From CAVXFL01 sp963761015 (GTDB lineage Bacteria; Pseudomonadota; Alphaproteobacteria; Acetobacterales; Acetobacteraceae), in assembly GCA_963761015.1 (NCBI GenBank), contig CAVXFL010000020.1, positions 744,001-808,000 of the forward strand: a DNA stretch of 64,000 nucleotides, given 5' to 3'. The number at the start of each line of letters is the position of its first letter. The stretch's first letter is position 1. The position numbers and the translations under genes were made by a program. Below are positions 1-9,569 of this stretch, one piece after another. The notes beneath the pieces were generated by a model. That model did not search any database. It was not told the origin of the DNA and saw only the letters and a list, made by a program, of their open reading frames with translations.

Positions 1-805
1 CCTTGCGCGATATCGCGCTTCAGGACTGTGTGCAGCTCAACAAGCCGGTGAAGCTGAAGGAGCTGACGCAGGTCATCCAGCGTCTCCTCGCCGACATCGC
101 AGTCCGCGGCGCCTCGCGCGCGCCGCACCCCGCCGAAGCGGCCGGCGGTTCGGGAGCCGCCCGTCATCTTCGTCGTCGACGACGACAGCCACGTGCGCGA
201 GGCGATTCGCGAGCGTGCTCGAGGACGACGGCCGGACCGTCGAGGATTATGCGTCCTGCGAGGCATTCCTCGAAGCCTATCGTCCGGGCCGCGAAGCCTG
301 CCTCCTGATCGATGCCTACCTGCCCGGAATGAGCGGGCTCGAATTGCTGCAGCGGCTGCACGATGCGGGCCATCGGCTGCCGGCCATCATGATCACCGGC
401 AACAGCGACGTGCCGATGGCGGTTCAAGCCATGAAGGCGGGCGCTTCGGACTTCATCGAGAAGCCGATCGGCCGCGGCGAACTGCTCGCCAGCGTCGAGC
501 GCGCGCTCGAACAGTCGCGGGATGCGGGCAAGCTGTCCGCCTGGCGGGAGGATGCGGCGAACCGCATCGCCGGCCTCACGCCGCGGCAGCGCCAGATCAT
601 GGACCTGGTCCTCGCCGGCCACCCCAGCAAGAACATCGCCGCGGATCTCGGCATCAGCCAGCGCACCGTCGAGAACCATCGCGCCTCGATCATGGAGAAG
701 ACCGGCTCGAAGTCGCTTCCGGCGTTGGCCCGCTTGGCGCTTGCCGCCGCCGGGAACGGCGCCGACGGCGTTCAGGATAGCCCCGCCGCGAATTGCAGTA
801 GCTAG
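1..805 (+). pseudogene. Two-component hybrid kinase end / FixJ-type response regulator, frameshifted and cut by the window start
   Basis: The first about 100 bases encode the end of a receiver domain (LNKPVKLKELTQVIQRLL, with the usual K-P). After a linker a second receiver domain begins (VIFVVDDDSHVREAIR). It continues after a frame change near 211 as LEDDGRTVEDY, with the phosphoacceptor Asp in LLIDAYLPGMSG, and ends in a LuxR/FixJ helix-turn-helix (LTPRQRQIMDLV, ISQRTVENHRASIMEKTG). The frame changes once in the linker (about 60-150) and once near 211, where ATTCGCGAGCGTG has one base too many. Family knowledge: FixJ/NarL regulators bind DNA when phosphorylated. One hybrid protein or two adjacent genes are both possible. 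The target may be the stress genes downstream, which is inference. Whether the breaks are real or sequence errors cannot be told from the sequence. Confidence 0.72.
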
Positions 806-841
806 TTTCCGAGCCTATCGCGGCGGCATTCTCGATGGGTA
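803..841 (+). repeat. 39-bp interspersed repeat, copy A
   Basis: This segment starts at the stop codon of the response regulator with TAGTTTCCGAGCCTA. It matches the reverse complement of 15988-16026 at about 33 of 39 bases. A shorter related copy, TAGTTTCCGA followed by CTCTACCG, lies at 1320-1337. Copies A and the short one flank an IS630 remnant, and the other full copy flanks a serine recombinase remnant. The association with dead mobile elements suggests an element end or insertion target. That reading is inference. Confidence 0.5.
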
Positions 842-940
842 ATACCAACCGCTCGGTCCGTTGACTCGAATGCGAATGCGAATGGAGCGGCTCGGCGCAG
901 TGTGATTTGCGGGTTGCCCGTGGAGACTTGGCGGACGGCT

Positions 941-1108
941 ATGACCGCGGCGATCACACGGACAGATCTGTCGGTGACGGAGCTGCGCGAGGCGGCGGCG
1001 TGCGCGAGCGATGCGAAGGCGATGCGTCGAATGCCGGCAATCGCGCTGGTGCTCGACGGCTGGGCACGGCAAGCGGCGGCGGAAGCCGGCGGCATGGACA
1101 GGTATTCC
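941..1108 (+). pseudogene. IS630-type transposase N-terminal remnant
   Basis: The translation from 941 contains ITRTDLSVTELREAAA, SDAKAMRRMPAIALVL and AAAEAGGMDR, in the order found at the start of IS630-family transposases, where a helix-turn-helix precedes the DDE catalytic core. Similarity stops about residue 55, and no DDE core follows in any frame before the next gene. The remnant therefore lacks all catalytic residues. The remaining bases of 806-1458 hold no gene that I can recognise. Only about 50 residues match, so confidence is moderate. Confidence 0.5.
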
Positions 1109-1458
1109 GCAGCGGATCGAACCACCACCCTCCCGTCAGGCAGCGCACGCAACGTCTTGGGATTACCGGGACGCAGCTGGCGACGAACCGGCATCAAGTT
1201 CAGCGCATTGGAGCGATGACCGCGGAAGCGAGGAAGCTCCGCCCGGCAGCCTCGGTCGCCAGCTGCGCCGCGCGCAGCTCGCGCAACTGCGCCGTCGCGG
1301 CGCGACGCTTGGATATGCGTAGTTTCCGACTCTACCGAGGCCGCTGCGCCAATTCTAGTTAGGTCGCGCACTCACATCGCGTTCGCAGGCGGATCGCGGC
1401 GAGAGCGGCTGCACTGAGGCGGTTCGGGGTCGGGAGATGAAGATGGTAGATCGAGTCA

Positions 1459-3750
1459 ATGTCAAAGCCGGTATCGCCGATGCGTTCGTTCGGCCTCGGG
1501 TTGCCCGCGTTTCCGAACGCCGCCGCAGCGTGTTCCGGCAACCCTATGAAGACCTGGCCGGAATACATGGTCGATGCGCTCCAGCGCAGCGTTCTCTTCC
1601 TCGATCTGCTGCGGCGGCGCGGCAACGAAGAGATCGAGATCACGTCACGGCCGATGGCCACCGTGCTGCGCTTCGGCCATGAGGTGCTGATGACGGCCGT
1701 GTCGCTGCCGCGGCCGATCAACTACACGCTCTCGCGCATCGTGCCGCCGCCAGGGGTCGCGACCGACCCGCGCAAGCGGCCGGTCGTGGTGGTGGACCCG
1801 CGCGCCGGCCAGGGGCCGGGCATCGGTGGCTTCAAGGCGGAGAGCGAGATCGGCGATGCCCTCGAATGCGGGCCATCCGGTCTATTTCATCGGCTTCGGA
1901 GCGATGCCCGCGCCCGGCCAGCAGTTCCTGGACGTCGTCGAGGGGCAGGTGAAGTTCTTCGAGCGGGTGGTCGAGCTCCATCCGGACGCGCCGCGTCCGT
2001 TTGCCATCGGCAACTGCCAGGCGGGCTACCAGACGCTGATGGTGGCCATGCTGCGGCCGGACCTGTTCGGGCCCTGCCTGGTCGCGGGCTCGCCGATGTC
2101 GTACTGGCAGGGCGTGCACGGGAAGAACCCGATGCGCTATTCCGGCGGCCTGCTCGGCGGCAGCTGGCTCACCGCAATGACCAGCGACCTCGGCAACGGG
2201 AAGTTCGACGGGACCTGGCTGATCCTGAACTTCGACATGCCTGAACCCGGCGAACTGGCTGTGGGGCAAGCAGTACGAGGTCTATACCACATGTCGACAC
2301 CGATGCGGAGCGCTACCTCGAGTTCGAGAAGTGGTGGGGCGACTTCATCCAGCTGAACGGCGACGAGCTGCAGTTCCTGGTGGACAACCTCTTCATCGGC
2401 GACAAGCTGACCCGCAACCAGCTGCAGTCGCGCGATGGCACGACCTTCGATCTCCGCAACATCACCTCGCCGATCATCGTGTTCACCTCGACGGGCGACA
2501 ACATCAGCCCGCCGCCGCAGACGCTCGGCTGGATCCTCGATCTGTATCGCGACGTCGACGACATCCGCGCCACCGGCCGGACGATCGTGTATTGCCTGGG
2601 CCAGAAGATCGGCCATCTCGCCATCTTCGTCTCCTCCAAGGTGGGCGCGAAGGAGGACGAGGAGTTCGTGCAGCTGATGGACGTCATCGACTGCCTGCCG
2701 CCCGGTCTTTACGAGATGGTCATTTCGCCGCGGCCGGCCGACGTGCCCGCGGCCGGCTTCATCACCGGCGACTGGATCGCCCGCTTCGAGGCCCGCTCGC
2801 TCGACGACATCCGCGCGCTCGGGCGCAACAGCCCCGAGGACGACCGCGCCTTCGCCGCCGTGGCCCGGCTGTCGGAACTGAACCTCTCGATCTACCGCAC
2901 CTTCATGCAGCCCTTGGTGCGCGCGCTCGCCAACCAGCCGGTGGCGGACCTGGCCCACAGCCTTGAACCCGCTCAGGCTCAGCTACACGATGTTCGCCGA
3001 CAGCAACCCCTGGATGAAGGGCGTGCAGAAGTTGGCCGCGGGCGTGGCGGCGTCGCGCAGGCCGGCGGCGGCCGACAACCCGTTCCTCGCGCTGCAGGCG
3101 CAAGTCTCGGACCAGATCACCGCCGCCCTGGATGCCTACCGCGTGGCGCGCGACCAAATGGCCGAGCAGATGTTCTTCGGCTTCTATGGCTCGCCGTTCG
3201 TGCAGGCGCTGCTCGGCATCAACGACGCGCAGCGAGGTGCGGCCGTTCCCCGGCACGTCGCCCGAAGAACTGGCGGCGCGACAGGCCCGGTCGGACGCGT
3301 ACGCGGCGAAGCTGGAGACCGGCGGGTTCGACGAGGCACTGACCCGGGCGGTGCTGTACGTCACCGCGGCCGAGCGGATGCTCGACCAGCGCTGTGCCCT
3401 CGCGTTGAACGTCGCGCGCCAGAAGCTCATGCATCTGTCGCTTGCCGAGTTCAAGGTGCTGGTGCGGGACCAGTTCTTCGTGCTGCAACTCGAGCCTGAG
3501 CGCGCGGTCGAGGCGCTGGCGTCCCTGGTGCCGGAGGCGGAGGCGCGGAAGGAGCTGCTGAAGCAGGTGCGCGCGATCGTCGGCGCGGGCGATGCCCCGC
3601 TCGCGGCCGAGCGCGACCGCCTGGCGCGACTGTCGCAGGTGCTGGCGGTTCCGATCGAGAAGCCGGCGATTCCTGCGCCGTTCGGCCGAGCCGCGGCCGC
3701 GAGGGCGACCGCCCCGGCCGCCGAGGTGTCGGCGCTGAGCAGGCAACCCC
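1459..3750 (+). pseudogene. DUF3141 / poly-hydroxyalkanoate-synthase-like protein, broken by several frameshifts
   Basis: Near full-length family order is visible across three reading frames: an N-terminal YMVDALQRSVLFLDLLRRRG, then RPVVVVDPRAGQGPGIGGF, then an alpha/beta-hydrolase core with the nucleophile-type motif FAIGNCQAGYQT and YWQGVHGKNPMRYSGGLL, then TSPIIVFTSTGDNISPPP and a helical C-terminus (LSLAEFKVLVRDQFFVL). Frame changes occur near 1867 (an extra T), about 2245, about 2290, about 2962 and about 3233. No sizeable segment is missing, so the reading-frame breaks look young. In other Proteobacteria this family sits beside MaoC-Pta and acetate kinase genes, exactly as here. The role is uncertain; relatives resemble PHA synthases. 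No convincing stop separates the final frame from the next gene, so the 3' end is approximate. Confidence 0.78.
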
Positions 3751-3764
3751 TTGGGTCATGCGCA

Positions 3765-5127
3765 ATGCGGACCATCGTGAACAAGACGTTCGACGAGATC
3801 GCCGTCGGCGACACCGCGTCGGTCCAGCGCACGCTGCAGGCCGGCGACGTGCGCGCCTGGGCCGCCGCCTTCGGCGATACGGACATGCTCGCCGGCCCCG
3901 GGCGAGAGCCAGGCGGCGGCCGGCATCGTCACGGCTATCCTGACCGCGCTGGTCGGTTCGGCCCTCCCGGGACCCGGCAGTTCGATCCGGGCGACCTCGG
4001 TGCAGATCAAGGGTGCGCTGCCGATCGGCGGCGGCGATGACGGCGCGGCTCGTCGTGCGGGAGAAGCGGCCGGATCAGGGCATCGTCGTGCTGGACGGCC
4101 AGTGCACCGACCCGGCGGGTCGGGTCGTCGCGACCGCGATCCTGGAAGTCTGGCGCCGACGACGCGGCAGCAGCACCAGGTGGCGGAGCATCGGCTCGAG
4201 GGGCTGATCGAGCGCTGCACGGCCTTGAGCCGATGCTGACCGGCGTGGTGCATCCGTGCAGCGCCGATGCGCTGGCCGGCGCGGTCGAGGCCGCCGAGGC
4301 CGGGCTGATCGTGCCCGTGCTGTTCGGCCCCGAGGCCGAGATCCGGCGGATCGCGGACCAGGCGCGCCTGGACATCGCCAAGTGCCGGATCGTCGCCGCC
4401 GACGGCCCCGAGGACTCGGCGCTGAAGGCGGCCATGGCCGCCGGCGCCGGCGAGGTCGCGGCGCTGATGAAGGGCAGCCTGCACACCGACGTGCTGCTGC
4501 ACGCGGTCATGCAGAAGGAAGCGAAACTGCGCACCGGCCGGCTGATCAGCCACTGCGCGATGGTGTCGGTGCCGACCTATGCGCGCCGCTTCGTCGTCAG
4601 CGACGTCGCGCTGAACATCGCGCCCGACACCGACCAGAAGCGCGACATCTGCCAGAACGCGATCGGCTTCGCGCGCGCGCTCGGCATCGACCTGCCGAAA
4701 GTGGCCGTGCTGGCGGCGGTGGAAATGGTGCGAACCAGGATGCCGGCCACCCTCGACGGCGCGATCCTGGCGAAGATGGCGGATCGCGCGCCAGATCGTC
4801 GGCGGCATCGTCGACGGGCCGCTCGACCTCGATGCCGCGGTCGATGCCGAAGCCGCGCGGATCAAGCATATCTCGTCGCCGGTCGCCGGCCTCGCCGATG
4901 TGCTGATCGTGCCGAACATCGAGGCCGGCAACATGGTCTACAAGAACCTCGCCTTCATGGCCGATGCGCAGACCGCGGGCCTCGTGGTCGGCGCGCGGGT
5001 GCCGGTGATCCTGACCAGCCGCGCCGACACCGCCGCCGCGCGCCGCTTCTCGGCGGCCGCCGCCGTGCTGTACGCCGCCGCGCTGGCGCGCGATCCCACC
5101 ATCCTGCTGCCCGAAACCGCGGAGTGA
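3765..5127 (+). pseudogene. Bifunctional MaoC-like hydratase / phosphate acetyltransferase, frameshifted
   Basis: The ATG at 3765 opens MRTIVNKTFDEIAVGD, the start of a MaoC hot-dog domain, which continues as QAAAGIVTAILTALVGSALP and TARLVVREKRPDQGIVVLDG. A phosphate acetyl/butyryltransferase domain follows, with LIVPVLFGPEAEIRR, KGSLHTDVLLHAVM, TGRLISHCAMVSVP and a C-terminal LIVPNIEAGNMVYKNL. Family knowledge: the second domain converts acetyl-CoA and phosphate to acetyl phosphate and CoA. Frame changes are visible near 3899, 4034, 4154, 4222 and 4790, each explained by one added or missing base. The ORF ends with TGA six bases before the ackA start. Together with acetate kinase it would make ATP from acetyl-CoA when oxygen is limiting. 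As read, the gene cannot encode one polypeptide. Confidence 0.78.
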
Positions 5128-5133
5128 TTGGCC

Positions 5134-6314
5134 ATGCGCGAGGCCATCGTCGTCTTCAACGCGGGCTCCACCAGCCTGAAGTTCGGCGCCTACGCGCTGG
5201 ACGGACCGAGGGCGTCTGCACCCTGATCAGTCAGGGCGAGCTGAACGGCATGCAGACCGACCCGCAGTTCATCGCGAAGAACGCGGCCGGCAAACCGCTG
5301 GGCGCGCACGATTGGGCAAGGGTCATGCGATCGACCATCGCACCGCGTTCCATTTCGTCCTCACGTGGCTCGAGAAGAACATCGCCGGCACGAAGGTGGT
5401 GGGGGCCGGCCACCGCGTGGTGCTCGGCGGCGCCCGCTTCGCGGCGCCGGTGCGTGATCGACGGCGATGTGCTGGCGTATCTCGACTCGCTCGTCGTCAT
5501 GGAGCCGTCGCACCAGCCTTACAACGTGCGAGGAGCCCGCGCGCTGGCCGAGGCGTTTCCCGGCCTGCCGCAGGTGGCTTGCTTCGACACCTCGTTCCAC
5601 CGCACGATGCCCGAGGTGGCGCAGATCTACGCCCTTCCGCAGGACGTGCGGGACGCGGGCGCGCGGCATTGGGGCTATCATGGCATCTCCTACGACTACA
5701 TCAGCCGGCAGGTGCCGAAATACGCGCCCGGAGCGCGTCGGGTGATCGCCGCGCATCTGGGCGGCGGCGCCAGCATGTGCGCCATGCTGGACGGCAAGAG
5801 CGTCGAGACGACAATGGGCTTCGGGGGACTGACCGGTCTGCCGATGGCGACGCGGTCGGGCGACGTGCCGCAGGACCTGCTGTTCTATCTGCTGCGCCGC
5901 AAGCTGTTCGACGACGCGGCGCTGGAGACGATGCTGTACGAGCGCTCCGGCATGCTCGGCCTGTCCGGCATCAGCGGCGACATGCGAGTATTGCAGGAGA
6001 GCAGGGATGCGCCGGCGGTCGCGGCGGTGGCGTATTTCGTCTACGCGATGACGAAGTACGCCGGCGCTTACGCGGCGGTGCTCGGCGGGCTGGATGCCTT
6101 CGTGTTCACCGCCGGCATCGGCGAGCACTCCGCTCCGGTGCGCGCGGCGCTGTGCCGCAAGCTGGCGTGGCTCGGCGTGAAGTTGGACGAGCAGGCGAAC
6201 GAAACCAACGGACCGCGCATTTCCACCCCGGAGAGCCGCGTGTCGGTCTGGGTCATCCCGACCGACGAGGAACTGATGATCGCGCAGCACACGCTGGCCC
6301 TCATCCGCCCTTAG
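5134..6314 (+). pseudogene. ackA: Acetate kinase, three frameshifts
   Basis: The start MREAIVVFNAGSTSLKFG carries the acetokinase signature with the N-A-G-S-T-S phosphate loop. After frame changes near 5200, 5313 and 5452 the rest is uninterrupted. It includes VVGAGHRVVLGG, AHLGGGASMCAM (nucleotide binding), DTSFHRTMP (the catalytic region), MATRSGD and a C-terminal FVFTAGIGEHS. The summed length is about 393 residues, normal for the family. The enzyme transfers phosphate between acetyl phosphate and ADP to give acetate and ATP. The gene follows the Pta gene by six bases, so an operon is likely. The conserved residues survive on both sides of each break, which suggests either very recent inactivation or base-calling errors. 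Confidence 0.82.
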
Positions 6315-6443
6315 CCGGACGACTGGCTCGACCAGCTCACGAGCTTATCAGGCTAATCGACCGCCTCCGGTACCTCGGCAACGCAAGGCCGCCTTGAAAA
6401 GACATGAACGGGCGGAACCCGGAAGACGACTGTCCTGACTTCG

Positions 6444-8768
6444 TCATTCTTCTGGCGAGGCCAGCTCTCCGGTGGCGACGTGGAGCGTTTGGCCACCTTG
6501 CAGCTCATGCGGCTGACCGCCGATGAGAATCGTCATCGGCTCCCCTGTCTCCAGCGTCGCGTCAATGCCTCGCTCTGCCTGTCCGATCCGGATCTCGACC
6601 GATCGGCCCCGCCACTGGAAGCGGAAGCCGAGGCTGCTCCAATTCGGCGGCAATCGCGGGTCGAGGGATGGGCCGTCTCTTGTCAGCGACAGGCCTGCGA
6701 AGCCGAACACTGCCGTCAGCCATATGCCGCCGAGAGCCGCGATGTGTATGCCGCCATCGATGGCCACGTGGGTATCGCGAAGATCGATCGCTGCCGTCTG
6801 GCGGAAATAGCGCAGCGCCTTGTCGGAGAATCCCAGCCTTGCGGCGACGTAACCATGCATGGCCCGGCTGAGCGAGCTGCCGTGGCTGCAGCGAGGCTCG
6901 TAGTAGCGGAAGTTCTTCGCCCCCGTATCGCCGGGGAACTCGTCCGGCAGCAGCCCCAGAAGGGCGACGACATCCGCCTGCTTGATCACCTGGGACCGGC
7001 GCATCCGATCCCGCCCGAGGATCACGTCCATGGGCACGGAGCGGCCGGCATAATTCGAAAGATCGACTTCTTCGAGTTGGTGAAAGCCCGCGAACTGCTC
7101 GAACAGGCCGGTTTCAGGATCGAGACCGGTCACCATCGTCTCGACCGTGCGCGACCACTGTGCGAGTTCATCGTCATCAAGTGTCAGGTGGGCCGAGAGG
7201 CTCGCCCACCGCGCGGGCCAGCGCGCGCGGAGCAGTGCCGCCACGTCGAGCGCACGCCGGATATTCCAGCGTGCCATGACGTTCGTAAAGGCGTTGTCGT
7301 CGATATGTTCGTGATACTCGTCCGGTCCGATGACACCGCGGATATGGCTGTGACCATCGGACTCCAGCTGAGCGCGGCTTGACCAGAACCGGCCCGTCTC
7401 CAAAAGGATTTCAGCCCCCGCGTCGAGCAGGAACCCTTCATCCCCGGTCGCCTGCCAGTACTGCCAGACCGCGTAGGCCACATCCGCGCTGATGTGCTGC
7501 TCCTGCTTGCCGCATAGGATATCGATGACCTGCCGATCGGGGCCGATCGCGTGCTCCGGCGTCGTCTCCTCGCCCGTATCGGCAGATTCCCAGGCATAGA
7601 GTGCGCCGCGCCAGCCCATGCCGGCGGCTTTCGCCCGGGCACCATCGAGGGTGCGGAAGCGATACATCAGCAACGATCGAGCCGCTTCGGGCCAGGTCAT
7701 GGTGTAGAACGGCAGCAGGTAGATTTCGGTGTCCCAGAACACATGCCCGCGATAGTCGTCGCCGGTCAGCGCCCGGGCACCGATGGAAACGCGCTCGTCG
7801 GCGGGGTTGGCCGCGCTGTTGAGGTGGTAGACAGCGAACCGTAAGGCCTGCTGCGCGGCGGCATCGTCCCCGACCTCGACATCGCTGCAGTGCCAGCGGC
7901 TTGACCAGGCTGCTTCGTGCTCTGCGACCACACGGCGCCAGCCGAGCTGCCGCGCGCTGCCGAGCTTGTCTCGGGCTTCCTTGCCGGGATCCCGGTCTTG
8001 CGTGTCCGTCCGAACCACGGCTACGCAGCGCTCGAAACGCACCACCTGCCCGGGGCGGCATGCCCACGTCCAGGAGCTCTTCAATTCGCCGCGTGAAGTC
8101 GGCGCAAGGTCGCGAGCGTCGATCCGCAGCAGCGATGCTGTGGCGATGGCGAGGCGCTTGCCGGAGCGGTGGGTGCGCCACAGGCCGAGATCCTGATCGA
8201 GCCGCTCGGCGACGAGCCCGAGATTGACTCCTTCGAACGACGCTTCGAGGGTGATCTCGACCTCTCCCTCCTCGATCTCGAGCTGGACCAGTTGCAGCCC
8301 GATCGCACGCTCGCCCAGCGACACGAGGCGCAACGTCCGCACGTGGACACCCACGTTGGGACCCGTTTCGTGGGGCGCCTTCAACCGGCGGGACTTACTC
8401 AGCAATGCGCCCCGCTTCACGTCGAGCGTCGTGCGATGCGAGGACACATCCCCGGGGTGATGCACCAGAGGTCCGCCAGGCAGCAGGATGCGGACCTGCA
8501 GCCAGTCGGCGGCAGGCACAAGCCCCGGCGAGGCCGGCCCCGTGCCGGGCGTGTCGAACAACCCGGCGACATAGGTGCGCGGCGGAACCACCCAGCGCGC
8601 GCCACGCGTGATCGCTCGCGCGCCTCTGACCCCCAGAAAGCCGTTGCTGATCGCGAAGCGCGACTCGACGCTGGTCTCACGCAGGGCGTCGTAGCCGGCG
8701 GCGTGGAAAACCCAGGCGGGATCCGCGGTCGGTTCCAGCGTCTGTTCCATCGTTTCTGGATCTTTCAT
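6444..8768 (-). CDS. Glycoside hydrolase family 65 disaccharide phosphorylase (kojibiose/trehalose/maltose phosphorylase type)
   Basis: This 774-residue cytoplasmic enzyme has the GH65 layout: an N-terminal beta-sandwich (SNGFLGVRG), a linker, then an (alpha/alpha)6 barrel with HVFWDTEIYLLPFY and the catalytic-acid region VIGPDEYHEHIDDNAFTN. The phosphate-binding end follows as YYEPRCSHGSSLSR and HVAIDGGIHIAALGG. Family members split an alpha-linked disaccharide with phosphate into beta-glucose 1-phosphate and glucose. The ATG at 8768 overlaps the stop of the preceding HAD gene (ATGA), so the two are translationally coupled. The HAD protein would convert the beta-glucose 1-phosphate to glucose 6-phosphate. 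This route saves one ATP per disaccharide and fits the energy-saving theme of the block. The exact sugar cannot be read from the sequence. Confidence 0.88.
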   Translation of the reverse strand: MKDPETMEQTLEPTADPAWVFHAAGYDALRETSVESRFAISNGFLGVRGARAITRGARWVVPPRTYVAGLFDTPGTGPASPGLVPAADWLQVRILLPGGPLVHHPGDVSSHRTTLDVKRGALLSKSRRLKAPHETGPNVGVHVRTLRLVSLGERAIGLQLVQLEIEEGEVEITLEASFEGVNLGLVAERLDQDLGLWRTHRSGKRLAIATASLLRIDARDLAPTSRGELKSSWTWACRPGQVVRFERCVAVVRTDTQDRDPGKEARDKLGSARQLGWRRVVAEHEAAWSSRWHCSDVEVGDDAAAQQALRFAVYHLNSAANPADERVSIGARALTGDDYRGHVFWDTEIYLLPFYTMTWPEAARSLLMYRFRTLDGARAKAAGMGWRGALYAWESADTGEETTPEHAIGPDRQVIDILCGKQEQHISADVAYAVWQYWQATGDEGFLLDAGAEILLETGRFWSSRAQLESDGHSHIRGVIGPDEYHEHIDDNAFTNVMARWNIRRALDVAALLRARWPARWASLSAHLTLDDDELAQWSRTVETMVTGLDPETGLFEQFAGFHQLEEVDLSNYAGRSVPMDVILGRDRMRRSQVIKQADVVALLGLLPDEFPGDTGAKNFRYYEPRCSHGSSLSRAMHGYVAARLGFSDKALRYFRQTAAIDLRDTHVAIDGGIHIAALGGIWLTAVFGFAGLSLTRDGPSLDPRLPPNWSSLGFRFQWRGRSVEIRIGQAERGIDATLETGEPMTILIGGQPHELQGGQTLHVATGELASPEE

Positions 8769-9478
8769 GTCGTTCGCCGGCAGAGCCGCCCTCCCGCCAG
8801 CGCATCCATCGCGACGTCGTCCAGGCTTGTCACGACGAGGTCCGCTCCTGCTGCGAGCAGACCGGGCGTGTCCCCCAGTCGGGCGACGCCGAGCGCGGTC
8901 ATGCGGCCCGCGCGGGCCGCCTCGATGCCGGCGGGGGCATCCTCGGCGACGAAGCACCGTGCTGGTTCAACCCTCAGCGCCGTCGCGGCCAACAGGAAAA
9001 TCTCAGGGTTCGGCTTGCCGTGGGTCAGGTCGCGACCGCAGACATTGGCGGTGAACATGTCGAACAGGCTCCGGCCGGCGCCCACCTGGATCGACCGCAT
9101 CATCTGGTTGGCGTTCTTCGACGACGAGGCAACCGCCATGGGCCAGCCCAGCGACCGGACCGCCTGAACGAAACGGAGCGCATCGGGGAAAGCCTTGACG
9201 TGTCCGGCATGTATAAGCTCTTCGAGCCGCTTTTGCTTGCTCACCGCATAGGCGGGAGCAAGCTTCGCGGCGTTCGGCACACCCAATGCCTCCAGGGCGG
9301 CCAGCGCGCCGCTGAGGCGTGGTTTGCCGGCCACGGCAGCCTGATACATCGCCGTGGTGAAGCGCTCAGGGTCGGTTATGCCTTGGAGCGCCTCCCGCCA
9401 CGCGCGTTCATGAGGTGACGCGAGAAGTACGCCATCGACGTCGAAGATTGCGGCGGTCAGCATCGGGTGATGGTTCAT
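8765..9478 (-). CDS. HAD-family phosphatase / beta-phosphoglucomutase-like
   Basis: The protein has about 237 residues. HAD motif I is AAIFDVDGVLL, with both catalytic Asp residues. Motif II is MAVASSSKN, the Lys and context of motif III are DLTHGKPNPEIF, and motif IV is CFVAEDAPAGIEAA. This set matches the beta-phosphoglucomutase branch, which interconverts beta-glucose 1-phosphate and glucose 6-phosphate. I start it at 9478 (MNHHPMLTAAIF) because the longer upstream reading is rich in unlikely residues. A start at 9463 is possible. It lies directly before, and overlaps by four bases, the GH65 phosphorylase, the standard pairing for phosphorolytic use of maltose, trehalose or kojibiose. It is probably co-transcribed with the ppk2 and ATPase genes upstream. 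Confidence 0.83.
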   Translation of the reverse strand: MNHHPMLTAAIFDVDGVLLASPHERAWREALQGITDPERFTTAMYQAAVAGKPRLSGALAALEALGVPNAAKLAPAYAVSKQKRLEELIHAGHVKAFPDALRFVQAVRSLGWPMAVASSSKNANQMMRSIQVGAGRSLFDMFTANVCGRDLTHGKPNPEIFLLAATALRVEPARCFVAEDAPAGIEAARAGRMTALGVARLGDTPGLLAAGADLVVTSLDDVAMDALAGGRLCRRTT

Positions 9479-9569
9479 CCTGCGGTCCGCTGTTTCGGGG
9501 ACGGTCGCGTACGTGACCCTTGCTTCTGTTTGCGCCTGGCAATCTGCCGCGCGCATTCCGCGCCATACC

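Noticed and set aside
802..1371. A 189-residue minus-strand protein
   Set aside because: It is antisense to the IS630-like remnant and a repeat-bearing gap. It shows no conserved domain and starts in no credible context.
1..6314. Programmed ribosomal frameshifting as the explanation for the broken genes
   Set aside because: The breaks go in both directions, number about fifteen over four genes, and occur without a consistent slippery motif. Programmed sites do not occur at this density.
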